A stretch of DNA of 64,000 nt from Isoetes taiwanensis. Lineage: Eukaryota; Streptophyta; Lycopodiopsida; Isoetales; Isoetaceae. The stretch is taken from contig JAJEKV010000002.1 of assembly GCA_021234155.1 (NCBI GenBank), forward strand, positions 43,513,203 to 43,577,202, written 5' to 3'. The notes under the pieces are model-generated. The model made no database searches. It was given only the letters and a program-made list of their open reading frames with translations, and had not been told where the DNA came from. Shown one piece after another: positions 55,117-64,000 of this stretch (positions within the stretch are counted from its first letter, which is position 1; every line of letters begins with the position of its first letter). The position numbers and the translations under genes are program-made.

Positions 55117-55196
55117 GTCGAAGGCTTATCACTAGGGTTTTTCCTCTAAAACCCGAAAGGGCGGGGTTTTTTAATCCCGGTGATAAGCTTTCGGCA
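55117..55196. repeat. Foldback hairpin element E (80 bp)
   Basis: TGTCGAAGGCTTATCA (from 55117) pairs with TGATAAGCTTTCGGCA (55181-55196). Pairing continues inward with gaps (GGGTTTTTCC against GGGATTAAAAAACC, AAAACCCG against GCGGGGTTTT) to a short AAAGG loop. Same plan as hairpins A, C, D and G. Confidence 0.75.
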
Positions 55197-55676
55197 GGTA
55201 CACCAGCCAAACATCTATTAGCATTGTATTTTTTGGGGTCCAAATGATATAATTGGATTTTCCCTTTATTTTTCGTGGGTAGTTCGCATGTGTGCGGCTA
55301 CTCACTATCCACCATTGTAGAAAATCTGCTGAGATGAATGAGAAGCCTATCTATGGCGGTTTGTTGGTTTCATGCGAGCCCCATTCTTTGATTTTGAGAA
55401 ATGTTATCTCTAAGACAAAGGTAAATATTGCAACATGCATTTTTTTTAGTTTGTCAAAGGCCTCAGTGCTAAGCTTAACTTCCCTATCTTGCTTATTTTA
55501 GACTTCTATGTGTTCCCAAATGATCATTATGCAAAGGGAACGCCAAAACTGTTTTTAGATTTTAAAAATTCGAATGTTGGCGTTCTGCTCCGATTTGTTC
55601 CCCGTTCGTTCCAAATTTTAGGTGCATGTTCCTCGCTTCGTCCCCGTTTAAAGGGTAAGTGTGCTTGAAGGGGCCT

Positions 55677-55695
55677 TTTTTTTTTTTTTTTGAAT
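55677..55695 (+). repeat. Poly(T) run
   Basis: A run of about 17 T, followed by AT-rich sequence that leads into the MITE at 55754. Possibly a minus-strand retroposon tail. Confidence 0.6.
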
Positions 55696-55753
55696 TAATA
55701 TAACCATTAAATTCAACAATTTAAAATTAAATTCCCCCTAAAACCCCGTTTGG

Positions 55754-56020
55754 TTTGGGTGCATATTCACACGGGGGTAAGTAGGGCAGTGAGAGCCTCT
55801 AAAATCATATAATACATATAAAATCAACAACATTTAGTACATTGCCTCAAACCTTATAGTATTTTGCAAACCTCGTTATACAGTATATCAAAATTTGTAC
55901 AAGAATACCCCACAAATGAGGATCGCTATCTATGGTCTAGATCAAGGAATATTGAGTAAATATGCCTATCTGACAGCTCTCGATGACCGGAGTCATCCCC
56001 CGTGTGAATATGCACCCAAA
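55754..56020. mobile_element. MITE with perfect 24-bp terminal inverted repeats (267 bp)
   Basis: TTTGGGTGCATATTCACACG plus GGGG at 55754-55777 is matched exactly in inverted orientation at 55997-56020. The 219-bp interior is AT-rich and non-coding. Flanks contain GTTTGG and GGTTTG, so the exact target duplication is unclear; the superfamily is therefore open. Perfect ends suggest recent activity. 56021-56485 is AT-rich with nothing recognised. Confidence 0.85.
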
Positions 56021-56489
56021 TATGGTTTGTAAGTGTTCAGACTTATGGCAAGACATAGTTGCCATGCTCAAGGCTCCAAACGAGATTTATTTGTTTGTTT
56101 GTTTCTTAAAATAGTTCTAATTAATGCATTTTATATATAACTTGCAAGCATTAGATGTATCTTATATAGATGTAAGATACAAAGATGGTCGTGTTTGCTG
56201 ATCTTTGTAAAATGCATGTCAATATAGAATTAAAACTCCTATATTAGGGTTCTCTTTATTGTTTCCATATGATTCCTTATCTGTTTATCTTTATTCTAAT
56301 ACTGGCAAATCACTATATTCTTACAGTTGTTTTCTAAACCTCTACATTGTTTATTTTTTGGCACTTACATACTTATATAAACAACCTCTATAGTGTTTAT
56401 TTCTTAACACTTACATACTTACATAAATAGGCTAACTGACTTCTACTTTGTTATCAATTCCTACACAATTCCTAGTTTGTTCTTCACCT

Positions 56490-58947
56490 TTTAGTGCTCC
56501 TGTCTTGTTGGTTAAGAAAAAAGATAATTCCTGGTGCATGTGTATAGACTATCACGCTTTGAAAAAGATAACTATAAAAAATAAGTTTCCTATATCATAG
56601 GCGGATGATTTGTTTGATCAACTCCAAGGTGCCATAGTTTTTAGCCGTCTTGATCTTAAGTCAGGGTATTGGCAACTTAATGTTGCGCCTGAAGATGTAC
56701 ATAAGACTGCATTTCGGACAACCTTTGGATATTATGAGTTTTTAGTCATGCCATTTGGACTTACAAATGTGCCAGCTTCTTTTGCAAGGCTAATGGGGCG
56801 AATATTTGAAGATGTGCATGGCGCATATATTGTCATTTTCTTTGGTGACATATATTAGCTTTAGTAAGTCCGAGGAAGACTATTACTTGCATTTACGAGA
56901 GATTTTTCGTCGGTTAAGGAGTGAGTCTATTACTCTTAATCCTAAGAAAAGTATCGTTTTCCAATCAAAAATTAACTATTTGGGTCATATTGTTTGCGCT
57001 GATGGTCTTAAAGTGGATCCCAGTAAGGTACAAGCAATTGTGGATTGGCCAATACCTACTTCGGTTGCTGCATTATGTTCCTTTTTGGGCTTGTGCAGTT
57101 ATTATAGGAAGTTTGTACAGAATTTTGCTCGTTTAGCTTCAAATCTATATTTGTTGCTATGAAAAGATGTTCCTTTCCAATGGAATCATAATAATCACTT
57201 CGCTTTCCAAGTTTTAAAGGATGCCATGGTTAATCCTCCTGTTCTGCATTTGCCAAAGTTTGGACTACCTTACTTGTTATGTGTTGATGCAAGTGGTATG
57301 GCTTTGGGGGCACAATTTTGATGCAGGATGGTCATCCTATTGCTTATGAAATTCGGAAGTCTTCTGACACGGAAAGTAAATATATAGTGTTTATGACCTG
57401 GGTCATCATTCATGCTTTGAAAGTGCAGTGACACTATCTTTTAGAGTCAATGGTTTATATTTTGACTGACCACCAAAGCATTGGGCGCATTGTTTCGCAG
57501 AAAACATTATCAGAAAGGCCACTGAAATGGGTTGCTTTTATGCAGCAATATGATTTCTTGGTAGACTATCGTCCTGGTAAAGAGAATGTCATGGCGGATG
57601 CTTTAAGTAGGCGTTATGCAGTTTGTTCTCTTTCTATAGCACAATCCAACCATTTGGAGGAAATGAAGCCGTTGTATGCCACTGACCATGATTATAAGGA
57701 TATTTGGTTATTGGCTCACAGTGGCAATGCATATGGATATAAGATCGTTAATGGGTTCTTATATAAAGGTCCAACGCTATGCATTGTTCATGGCATGGGG
57801 ACGACTTTAGCAAAGCTTGACCCATACTTTATTTGGCCTGGATTGCGGAGAGATATCTTGGTTCATATTTGTCATTGTGTCCCTTGCCAATGGATAAAAA
57901 AAGCGAACAAGAAACCTCATGGTGTTCCTTTATCCTTGCCTATTCCAGAAGCAAAGTGGGAGCAAATCACTATGTATTTCATTGTTGGTTGATCAACTAA
58001 ACATGCACTGTCATTTGGACAATTGTTGATTGTTTAACTAAACATGCACATGTTATTCCTTGTTTGGTGTTTATTAAAGAAATATTTAAGCTATGGGTGT
58101 TGCCTAAGGATACAAGTAAATTCTGCAAGGCATTATTTATGCAATTGGGAACTGACACTGCATTTCCCCAAGAAAATGATGGACAACTTGAGGTGGTGAA
58201 CAAAGTTACTTGTTCCATCTTAAGAGGCTTTGTCAATGAACATCAAGAACGTAGCAAGCGTAATTACCTACGGCTAAATTTGTATACAACAACACATATC
58301 GGTCTACCATAAAGATGACCCTTTTTTAGGCAGTCTATGGTCAGCCTATACGGGAGCCACTCTTTCGAGTGTGTGAGGATGTTCCCGCTGCTGATAATTT
58401 GGTTATTGAGCATAAGAATCTTATAGACGCTTCAGGCTCGTATTCGAGATGCTCAAGCATCTTTTGCAAATAAATCATCTAAGTTGCGGCAACCAATGGT
58501 TTTTAAGGAAGGAGATTAGGTATGGATGAGGATCCATAAAGGCCACTTTAAGAAAGATGCGTGCAAGAAAGATCTTAAGTTGGCACCCCATTTCCATGGA
58601 CCATTTCAAGTTATAAGTGGTTAATGAGAGTGCATATCAATTACGATTGCCTCAATGTTAGAAAATGTATGATATAGTGAATGTATAATTCCTAAAAGCT
58701 TATCAAGGTAAAGACTTACCTCCAGTTGAGAGGTTAAGTGAGCCAGAATTGATTGGTATTTCTAAAGTTCTAGAATCGGGAAACAATTTTGGAAGAAAAA
58801 TTCACTAGTGGTTCAAGACAGTATTTGGTAAAATTTGCTCACAAACCTACGAAGGACGCTTCATGGATACGTGGCAATGTTTTAGAAGTTTATCCTGATA
58901 TTTTTATGGAATATAAAGATCGGAAAGAAAAGGAAGCCGAGAGATAA
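56490..58947 (+). mobile_element. Degenerate Ty3/Gypsy chromovirus (RT to chromodomain)
   Basis: Pol domains in order. Reverse transcriptase 56500-57160: [53 protein letters not shown], then VIFFGDIY where Y/F-x-D-D has become FFGD, so a catalytic Asp is lost. RNase H 57290-57600: CVDASG, TDHQSI, DYRPGKENVMADALSR. Integrase 57680-58240: zinc finger end CHCVPCQWIKKANKKPHG, core remnant FPQENDGQLEVV. Chromodomain 58737-58947: RQYLVKFAHKPTKDASW, ending KEAER. Gag and protease are missing. Frameshifts at about 56855 and 57320 and a stop at 57160 confirm it is dead. It differs in sequence from the chromovirus at 6312. Confidence 0.92.
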
Positions 58948-58999
58948 GTAGATGTCCAAGGACAGGCTTCTATTAGCCGGCCTACGCGAAGGCCAAGGA

Positions 59000-59480
59000 A
59001 GGACTATGCTCGAATGGATAAAGGTATTTAAACACCCTTTTGCAGCAGAGGACTGCTGCAATGTCAAGAGGGAGGGAATAATATATGCCAAGGACGTGGC
59101 AAAAGTCTTTGGGTCTTTTTGGGCCACGTGGGCCTTTGTCCAAAGGAGGTTTTGGTCCAAAGGAGGACCAAAGGGGCATGCATGCTATATAGTTGCTCGG
59201 GGGAGAGCTCTGGGGCAGCTGTGTATTGGCTGAGAGCTCGTGATTGGGTGGTGAGATAGCATGTCACGCCAAGTGTCTGTTTTAGGAACTAATAGATTTA
59301 GTCACGACATTCAATCCTCCATATGCATTGTCTGTAAATCTGTTAATCCGTATCTATAGACCGGTGAATCCTTAGCTGTAGATCTAGCATACAATTGACT
59401 CAATTCTGACCCAGAAAGGTTTTCGAATCAAAAATACTCTTCTACCAGGGGACCATGGCATATTCGCATAGAATCAAGGC
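59000..59480 (+). repeat. Possible 3' LTR of the chromovirus
   Basis: After the chromodomain stop there is a purine tract CAAGAGGGAGGGAATAAT (59073-59090) of the type that precedes a 3' LTR. The following 400 bp is non-coding with GGGCCACGTGGGCC-like words. No second LTR is in the window for comparison, so the right limit is a guess. Confidence 0.35.
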
Positions 59481-59542
59481 AAAAAGATGTATATATGTGA
59501 TGTAGAATGGCATGGGGGAAGCCATTCTTTCTGCTGATGTAG

Positions 59543-59677
59543 AATGGCATGGGGGAAGCCATTCTTCCTGCCCCCATGCCATTGTACTTCGTCAAGGCAA
59601 GAAGGACCAGATTCTACAGGTTTTGTGGAGTAGCTTTTCATTCTTGAGGCAAGAATGCAGACTCACTTGCCTTGACG
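59543..59677. repeat. Composite double-hairpin element F, inverted relative of B
   Basis: AATGGCATGGGGG (59543-59555) pairs with CCCCCATGCCATT (59571-59583). Then CGTCAAGGCAAG (59590-59601) pairs with CTTGCCTTGACG (59666-59677). The same two hairpin types, with CGTCAAGGTAAG and GAATGGAAAGGGG arms, make up element B at 9985-10206 but in the reverse order. A partial copy GTAGAATGGCATGGGGGAAG also precedes at 59503-59530. Confidence 0.8.
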
Positions 59678-59774
59678 TTTAGAAAATAGAAAGCGGGAGG
59701 CCATTCTTGCATGGAATGGTGACCTCAAAACACCTTTGTAATAGGTAAAGGCCATTGAGGCGATTTTTCTGGCA

Positions 59775-59872
59775 GAAAAGGCCTGGCGGCGGCGAGGCAA
59801 GCTGGCAGGCCGTAAGCGACGGAGCCGCGAGCGGCTTCATGCCAGCGAGCCTCATCGCCGCCAGGCCTTTTC
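59775..59872. repeat. Foldback hairpin element G (98 bp)
   Basis: GAAAAGGCCTGGCGGCG at the left pairs with CGCCGCCAGGCCTTTTC at the right, apart from one or two changes, and pairing continues through GAGGC(AAG/TCG)CTGGCA to an internal loop with GAGCCGCGAGCGGCT. It lies about 730 bp upstream of the Crypton-like ORF. Confidence 0.82.
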
Positions 59873-60612
59873 CACATTCCGCCGTCAGCAAAGTATATAA
59901 GTTTTTTCTTTCCTCCTTTCTTCCGGCGATACTTTCATCGTCATAGTCGTGCACAGAGCTATGGTGATATCTCTTTTGGCATGGGCGTTGCCTTTTTTCT
60001 GTTGCCATAGCATTTGTGCATGGTTTACCAGTTGCCATAGGCGATTTTTTTGCGGATCGCCATACTTTTGGTGTTGATCTTTCAGTTTTTGTGGATTTTT
60101 TCATTCCGGCAGTCGCCATGGCTGGTTTTCAGAGTTTTTCTTGGAGTTTGTGTCGCTGAAGCTCAGGTAAAAAAGCAAATCTGTTAATCTTTTACTAACA
60201 GAGTGCCGAGATCTTACTTTCAATGGTTTTTTGTAGATTTGGAAGGATCTTTTGTGAAGATTTGAGAAGGTAACTTCATTTGCATGCCTTTCTTTGGATT
60301 ATTTACCCTGTTTGCGTCTCTAACACATTTCTTTGTGTATTTAGATGCCTACATTTACCTGGATGCGCTGTGGAGTCTGTTAGACCGTTAGATTCACTAT
60401 TAACAGTTGCTTCAAGAATATGCCTAGTTTATTTCTATGCCAAGTTGCTTCAAGAAGATGCCTAGCTTATTCCTATGCTTGTTTTTTTTCCATATTTCTT
60501 TATCCTGTTAGCATTTACCTCTAGCAAATCTTGTTAAAGGTTTGATGCTTCACAATGTCTTTCCCTTTTATCCTTTCTGTCCTTGCTAATCTTGTGCTCA
60601 TTATTGTAAAGA

Positions 60613-61047
60613 TGAGCATGGAAGATATAGATGTTGATGAACCTGAAATTGTTGTCCCGAACTTTGGCCTTAACCTTACTCAAGAGCTTTCTCTTCTGGA
60701 TAACATTTTGCCTGCTGAGGTTGACGAGATAATTGGGAAGATCGATTCTATGGTACTGACTGAACATCAGCAGGAGTTTGAAGGAATAGAATGGGGATGT
60801 TGAAGAGGACGTTGCACAAGAAAAGGATGATGAATTCTTACATTTGGATGAAGATGGAGAAGATAATTCATCAGCTCTAACTGAGTGGGCAAGAAGAAGG
60901 TTTGATTCATGGAGAAAATGCTTTAATCATGATGTTTCTATTCCTATTGAGGATCTTGATCACCGAGTTTTGAATAACATGCTGGTTCCCTTCATCATCC
61001 AAGTAAAGAAGAAAAACGGTCTGTTGTATCATGCTGACATGTTCTAG
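60613..61047 (+). pseudogene. Crypton-like tyrosine recombinase, N-terminal part
   Basis: From ATG 60613 an acidic leader reads MSMEDIDVDEPEIVV, LNLTQELSLLDNILPAEVDE; the frame stops at 60801. Another frame then carries DVEEDVAQEKDDEFLHLDED, ALTEWARRRFDSWRKCFNHD, IEDLDHRVLNNMLVPFIIQV and KKKNGLLYHADMF. The L-T-x-W-A-x-x-R-F-x-x-W ... L...L..FI..V(R/K)KK(D/N)G..Y pattern matches the core-binding part of eukaryotic Crypton/DUF3504-type recombinases. The catalytic domain (R-H-x-R-Y) is not found downstream. One frameshift at about 60790 and truncation at 61047 make it non-functional here, unless an intron restores it (no good donor seen). Confidence 0.5.
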
Positions 61048-61323
61048 AGTTTAAATATAGTTGAGCCAAAATAGTATCCTTACCTTTAAAAGTCAAAGAT
61101 AAATATAAAAGGAACTAAAGCCAAAATTAGTTTGAAAGGAAAAGGAAGACGTAAGTATTAAACTATAAAAGAAACGATGGGCATGAATAGTTATTATTGG
61201 TTAAAGTTCTAGAGTTTAAATATAGTTGAGCCAAAATAGTATCCTTACCTTTAAAAGTCAAAGATAAATATAAAAGGAACTAAAGCCAAAATTAGTTTGA
61301 AAGGAAAAGGAAGACGTAAGTAT
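61041..61323 (+). repeat. Direct duplication, 120 bp unit, 165 bp apart
   Basis: GTTCTAGAGTTTAAATATAG to GGAAGACGTAAGTAT is repeated almost exactly (61041-61161 and 61206-61323). The first copy begins right at the end of the Crypton-like ORF, so the duplication includes the former gene's downstream part. Confidence 0.88.
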
Positions 61324-61525
61324 GAATAGTTATTATTGGATGACCATTTTTTGTGTACAAACTACTTTAGCTTTAACTCTAATTCGAATTCCAATATCTC
61401 CTTGACCATGTGACCGCAATCATGTTCTGATAGACCGCCCTTGCTTGTTGGTTTGCCATTGCCAGCAAGCCTTGCCATTTCTGTGAGTTCTTAGCACCGA
61501 GTGACCCGTTGGGTGGTGAATTACC

Positions 61526-61677
61526 AAAGACTGGTTAATGCTTCTGGATCTAGCTCTAGTTTTGGTGAACTAAGAGCTTGACCAATCTAAGTTATTGGTG
61601 TAAAGACTGGTTAATGCTTCTGGATCTATCTCTAGTTTTGATGAACTAAGAGCTTGACCAATCTGAGTTATTGGTAT
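61526..61677 (+). repeat. 76-bp tandem duplication
   Basis: Two units begin AAAGACTGGTTAATGCTTCT and contain GAACTAAGAGCTTGACCAAT. They differ at about three positions. They sit within the putative LTR that ends at 61883. Confidence 0.88.
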
Positions 61678-61883
61678 AACTCATATGTTATGTTTATTGT
61701 ACCTGTGCTTATTTGTCGTCTTATTTCATACTTAGATCATTTTGTCATTGCTAACGATTTATTCTGTGGATTGTGTAGCAAACCTGGACGGTTTACAGGT
61801 TATGAGATATGATTTGTTTGAAGAAGTCTAGTATTTTGTTTAGAAGAGATAAAAGGTTTGGTTCATTGTTGTGAACCATAACA

Positions 61884-61900
61884 ATTGGTATCAGAGCCTA
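61884..61900 (+). promoter_or_regulatory. LTR end and tRNA-iMet primer-binding site
   Basis: AACCATAACA is followed two bases later by TGGTATCAGAGC (61886-61897), the initiator-tRNA complement. This marks the 3' end of a plus-strand 5' LTR at about 61883 and the start of an internal region. The 500 bp that follow have no clear gag, with TTTGCAAAGAC / ATTGCAAACAGGAATAGA repeats, and the element is then cut by the LINE at 62416. The LTR left end was not identified. Confidence 0.7.
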
Positions 61901-62415
61901 GCTATTCCTAAAGTTTGCAAAGACTTTCGGTTAGTGCTGGAGATTGCAAACAGGAATAGAGAACCTTATTCTGGCTATTCTTGATGTTTGTAAGTCATCT
62001 AGTTGGTGCTAGTGATTGCAAACTGGAATAGAATTCCTCCTCCTGAGAATCTAAATGATCTTCTTTCTATGAATTTAAAATTTTAACTTCTTGGATCATT
62101 CTTTCCAATCGGATTCTACCCAGAGTAATCAATCTTTGGATATCGGTAAATCGTTTGTGGCAGGAAACATATAGGTGCAAGTGATTGGTGACGTGGAATA
62201 AGCAGAGGGAACTGAGCCTAATCTTCCTGATCAATCCATTTCATTTGTCAAAATGGATCTCCTTCCAATCAAGCCTAACCAGAACTGACAATCCATCTCC
62301 TTGGCCAGCATGGATCTCCGTTGAAACTTTTCCTGCATCTACAAAGGGCGTATCTATGGTGGACGGATCAATCTTTATCTGAACTCTCCATCCTTCACAA
62401 ATCTTGAATTCCTAA

Positions 62416-64000
62416 CTAAACGAATTTTATTATTATTATTATGTAATGTCTAATGCTCACTTGGGCCTCGAGAGGCCATGGAGCACATGAACAACAATTT
62501 ACAATTTTAATAGCAAGGAACGGTGTGCATCCACCGCCCTTATATATGGTCCCAGCATCATTGGTGGTATATTGCAACAGTGAAGAAAAATCCTCGGCCT
62601 GGATGCCAAAATTGTGTCTAATATCTGCATATTCGGAACAATGTATGAAAGTATGATTTTCGTCTTCAACACATCCTGTCTTGCATATTCTACAATGACG
62701 TTTTCTCGCTGGTATTTTTAGCCCATCCACTGCTTTCTATTTCCAGATTGTGTGACCCGGTTCTATACCGGCTATTAGTTTCCTTTGTCTTTGGCGGGAT
62801 GTTGGCCCTTAAATATAGGTGGCTCTCGTGATGTTCTCATGCAATTAACATCTGCCCCTGCATGTTGCATTCTCTTCCCCTGGATCAGCCCATAATTTTT
62901 CCAATGCCATCCTTTCAAGTAAAGCTGGGACTTCATCTTTCTCTCATTTGGCCATGAAGAGCTCTCTAAACCCCATTTACCAGCCCATGCCATGGCTTCC
63001 TCGCCATTCGAAGTTTTCCATTGCTTGATGTGACAAAGCCTATTAGGACTTTGTGCTTTAACCCTGTTATAGAAATTTATAGCATGAAAAAGCCCTTCTA
63101 ACTCAAGCGGGAACATACCTGCCTCTGCTAGAGTTATGGCGTATGGAGTCTGTGATCTTATCCCAATTCTGGACCCCCTCTATTTGTTTCCACATTCTTG
63201 AAGAGATTTCTGGCCCCCAAATTGGAGCACCATACAGCACAACTGTCTGAACAAGAGTTTTGAATAGCATCTTCTTCAGGTTCCAGTTAGTGAGGGAGGC
63301 TTTTCTACACTTCGCCATCATGCTAAATAACGCTGCCTTACCGCCTGAGACTCGCCTATTTATGCAGTTCTTCTAGCTGTAATTGGATGCAATGTCAAGT
63401 CCTAGATATTTATATGAGTCAACTGTTTCTAAAATCTGCCCCTTATATGTGAAAACAGGCCGCTCCCTTGTCCCAAAAACCATGACCTTGGATTTCGAGA
63501 GGTTAACACTCATCTTTTTTGCTTTGTAGAACTGCTCCAACTTCTGTAAGTGATCTTGCAAGGTTGCCTTCTTACTAGCAAGAAGGACTACATCGTCTGC
63601 GTATAGGAGAAGCTGCACTATGTATGTGCCTAATTTTGTTCCTGCTAAAGATCTGGCTCGAAGCCAATCATCTAACTCATCTATAAAAACTCCGAACAGA
63701 GTCGGGGAAAGGGGACACCCTTGTCGAACCCCTATGGTGCTTTTGATTTCTGTGTCTAAGTCCCATGCTACCTTGATCAATACTTCACTGTATAACTGGG
63801 ATACTGCACTCCTTAGCTCCATAGGGACACCTATCTGAATTAATATGTCACTGAGTTCCTTGCGTGAGATCGTATCAAATGCCTTTGTGAAGTCTATAAA
63901 AGCCATGTACAGGGATGCGTTTGGAGCTTTGGCTTTCTCTATCAACGCTCTGAGCGTTAGCACATGGTCCAATGTATTATGTTTCTGCCTAAAACCTGCT
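62416..64000 (-). mobile_element. LINE with reverse transcriptase, runs off the right edge
   Basis: Minus strand, from the edge: 63972-63373 (open to the window edge) encodes reverse transcriptase with YMAFIDFTKAFDTISR, VRQGCPLSPTLFGVFIDELD, the intact catalytic LLLYADDVVLLA and SYKYLGLDIASNYS, then a stop. A frame shift leads to 63321-63103 (SLTNWNLKKMLFKTLVQTVV, LYGAPIWGPEISSRMWKQ) and 63116-62775, then 62730-62416 with the zinc knuckle KRHCRICKTGCVEDENHTFI, HC. The tail is (ATA)n (ATT run on plus at 62427-62442) instead of poly(A). The reverse transcriptase is the best preserved in the window. It is related to the copies at 20411 and 25305. Confidence 0.92.

Noticed and set aside
54929-55243. 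104-residue minus ORF across hairpin E
   Set aside because: Antisense to a plus ORF that is itself repeat-derived; symmetry of the hairpin explains both.
1-64000. tRNA or rRNA genes
   Set aside because: I looked for cloverleaf box motifs near the primer-binding sites and elsewhere by eye and found none; a covariance-model scan was not possible.

Overview
The window looks like nuclear DNA of a land plant, most likely a non-seed plant such as a fern or bryophyte. Evidence: an Hsp110-class Hsp70 with nine GT-AG coding exons, a plant Raf-like kinase, a lipoxygenase segment whose wording near its first iron ligand resembles bryophyte-type enzymes, and a dense background of chromoviruses, LINEs and small DNA transposons. 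There is no prokaryotic operon structure. The species cannot be fixed from the sequence.

Layout. 0-6.9 kb: a Ty3/Gypsy gag end with primer-binding site and short LTR, a hairpin repeat, an old LINE split by an 866-bp hAT-like element, then an LTR carrying ten TTAGGG-type hexamers that belongs to a minus-strand chromovirus with a chromodomain. 6.9-15 kb: an unrecognised broken coding block, several 95-220 bp foldback elements, and a 5'-truncated LINE with a perfect 18-bp target-site duplication. 15.4-18.7 kb: the one clearly intact host gene, an 839-residue Hsp110-like chaperone. 19-26.3 kb: minisatellites and two plus-strand LINE relics. 27.1-29.4 kb (minus): lipoxygenase exons followed directly by the exons of a Raf-like kinase C-lobe, with matching splice phase at the junction. 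29.8-30.5 kb: a LINE 3' end with a (TTCC)n tail.

32.5-45 kb is an unusual island. It is richer in G+C than its surroundings, holds short crowded ORFs on both strands, a broken gene of the family with a GHTHDDID motif (DUF7869-like), a three-copy family of small unknown proteins, and about twenty copies of a GC-rich palindrome built on AAATTGGGCG arms. Most palindrome clusters lie downstream of an ORF. I see nothing convincing in 45.4-50.4 kb.

50.4-64 kb returns to transposons: an ORF1-only LINE derivative, a tandem duplication, a MITE with perfect 24-bp inverted ends, a degenerate plus-strand chromovirus, two more foldback loci, the start of a Crypton-like tyrosine recombinase gene, an LTR/primer-binding-site junction, and a minus-strand LINE running off the right edge.

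Most genes are isolated relics rather than a pathway. The points most worth follow-up are the palindrome-punctuated island, the lipoxygenase-kinase junction and the family of long hairpins.
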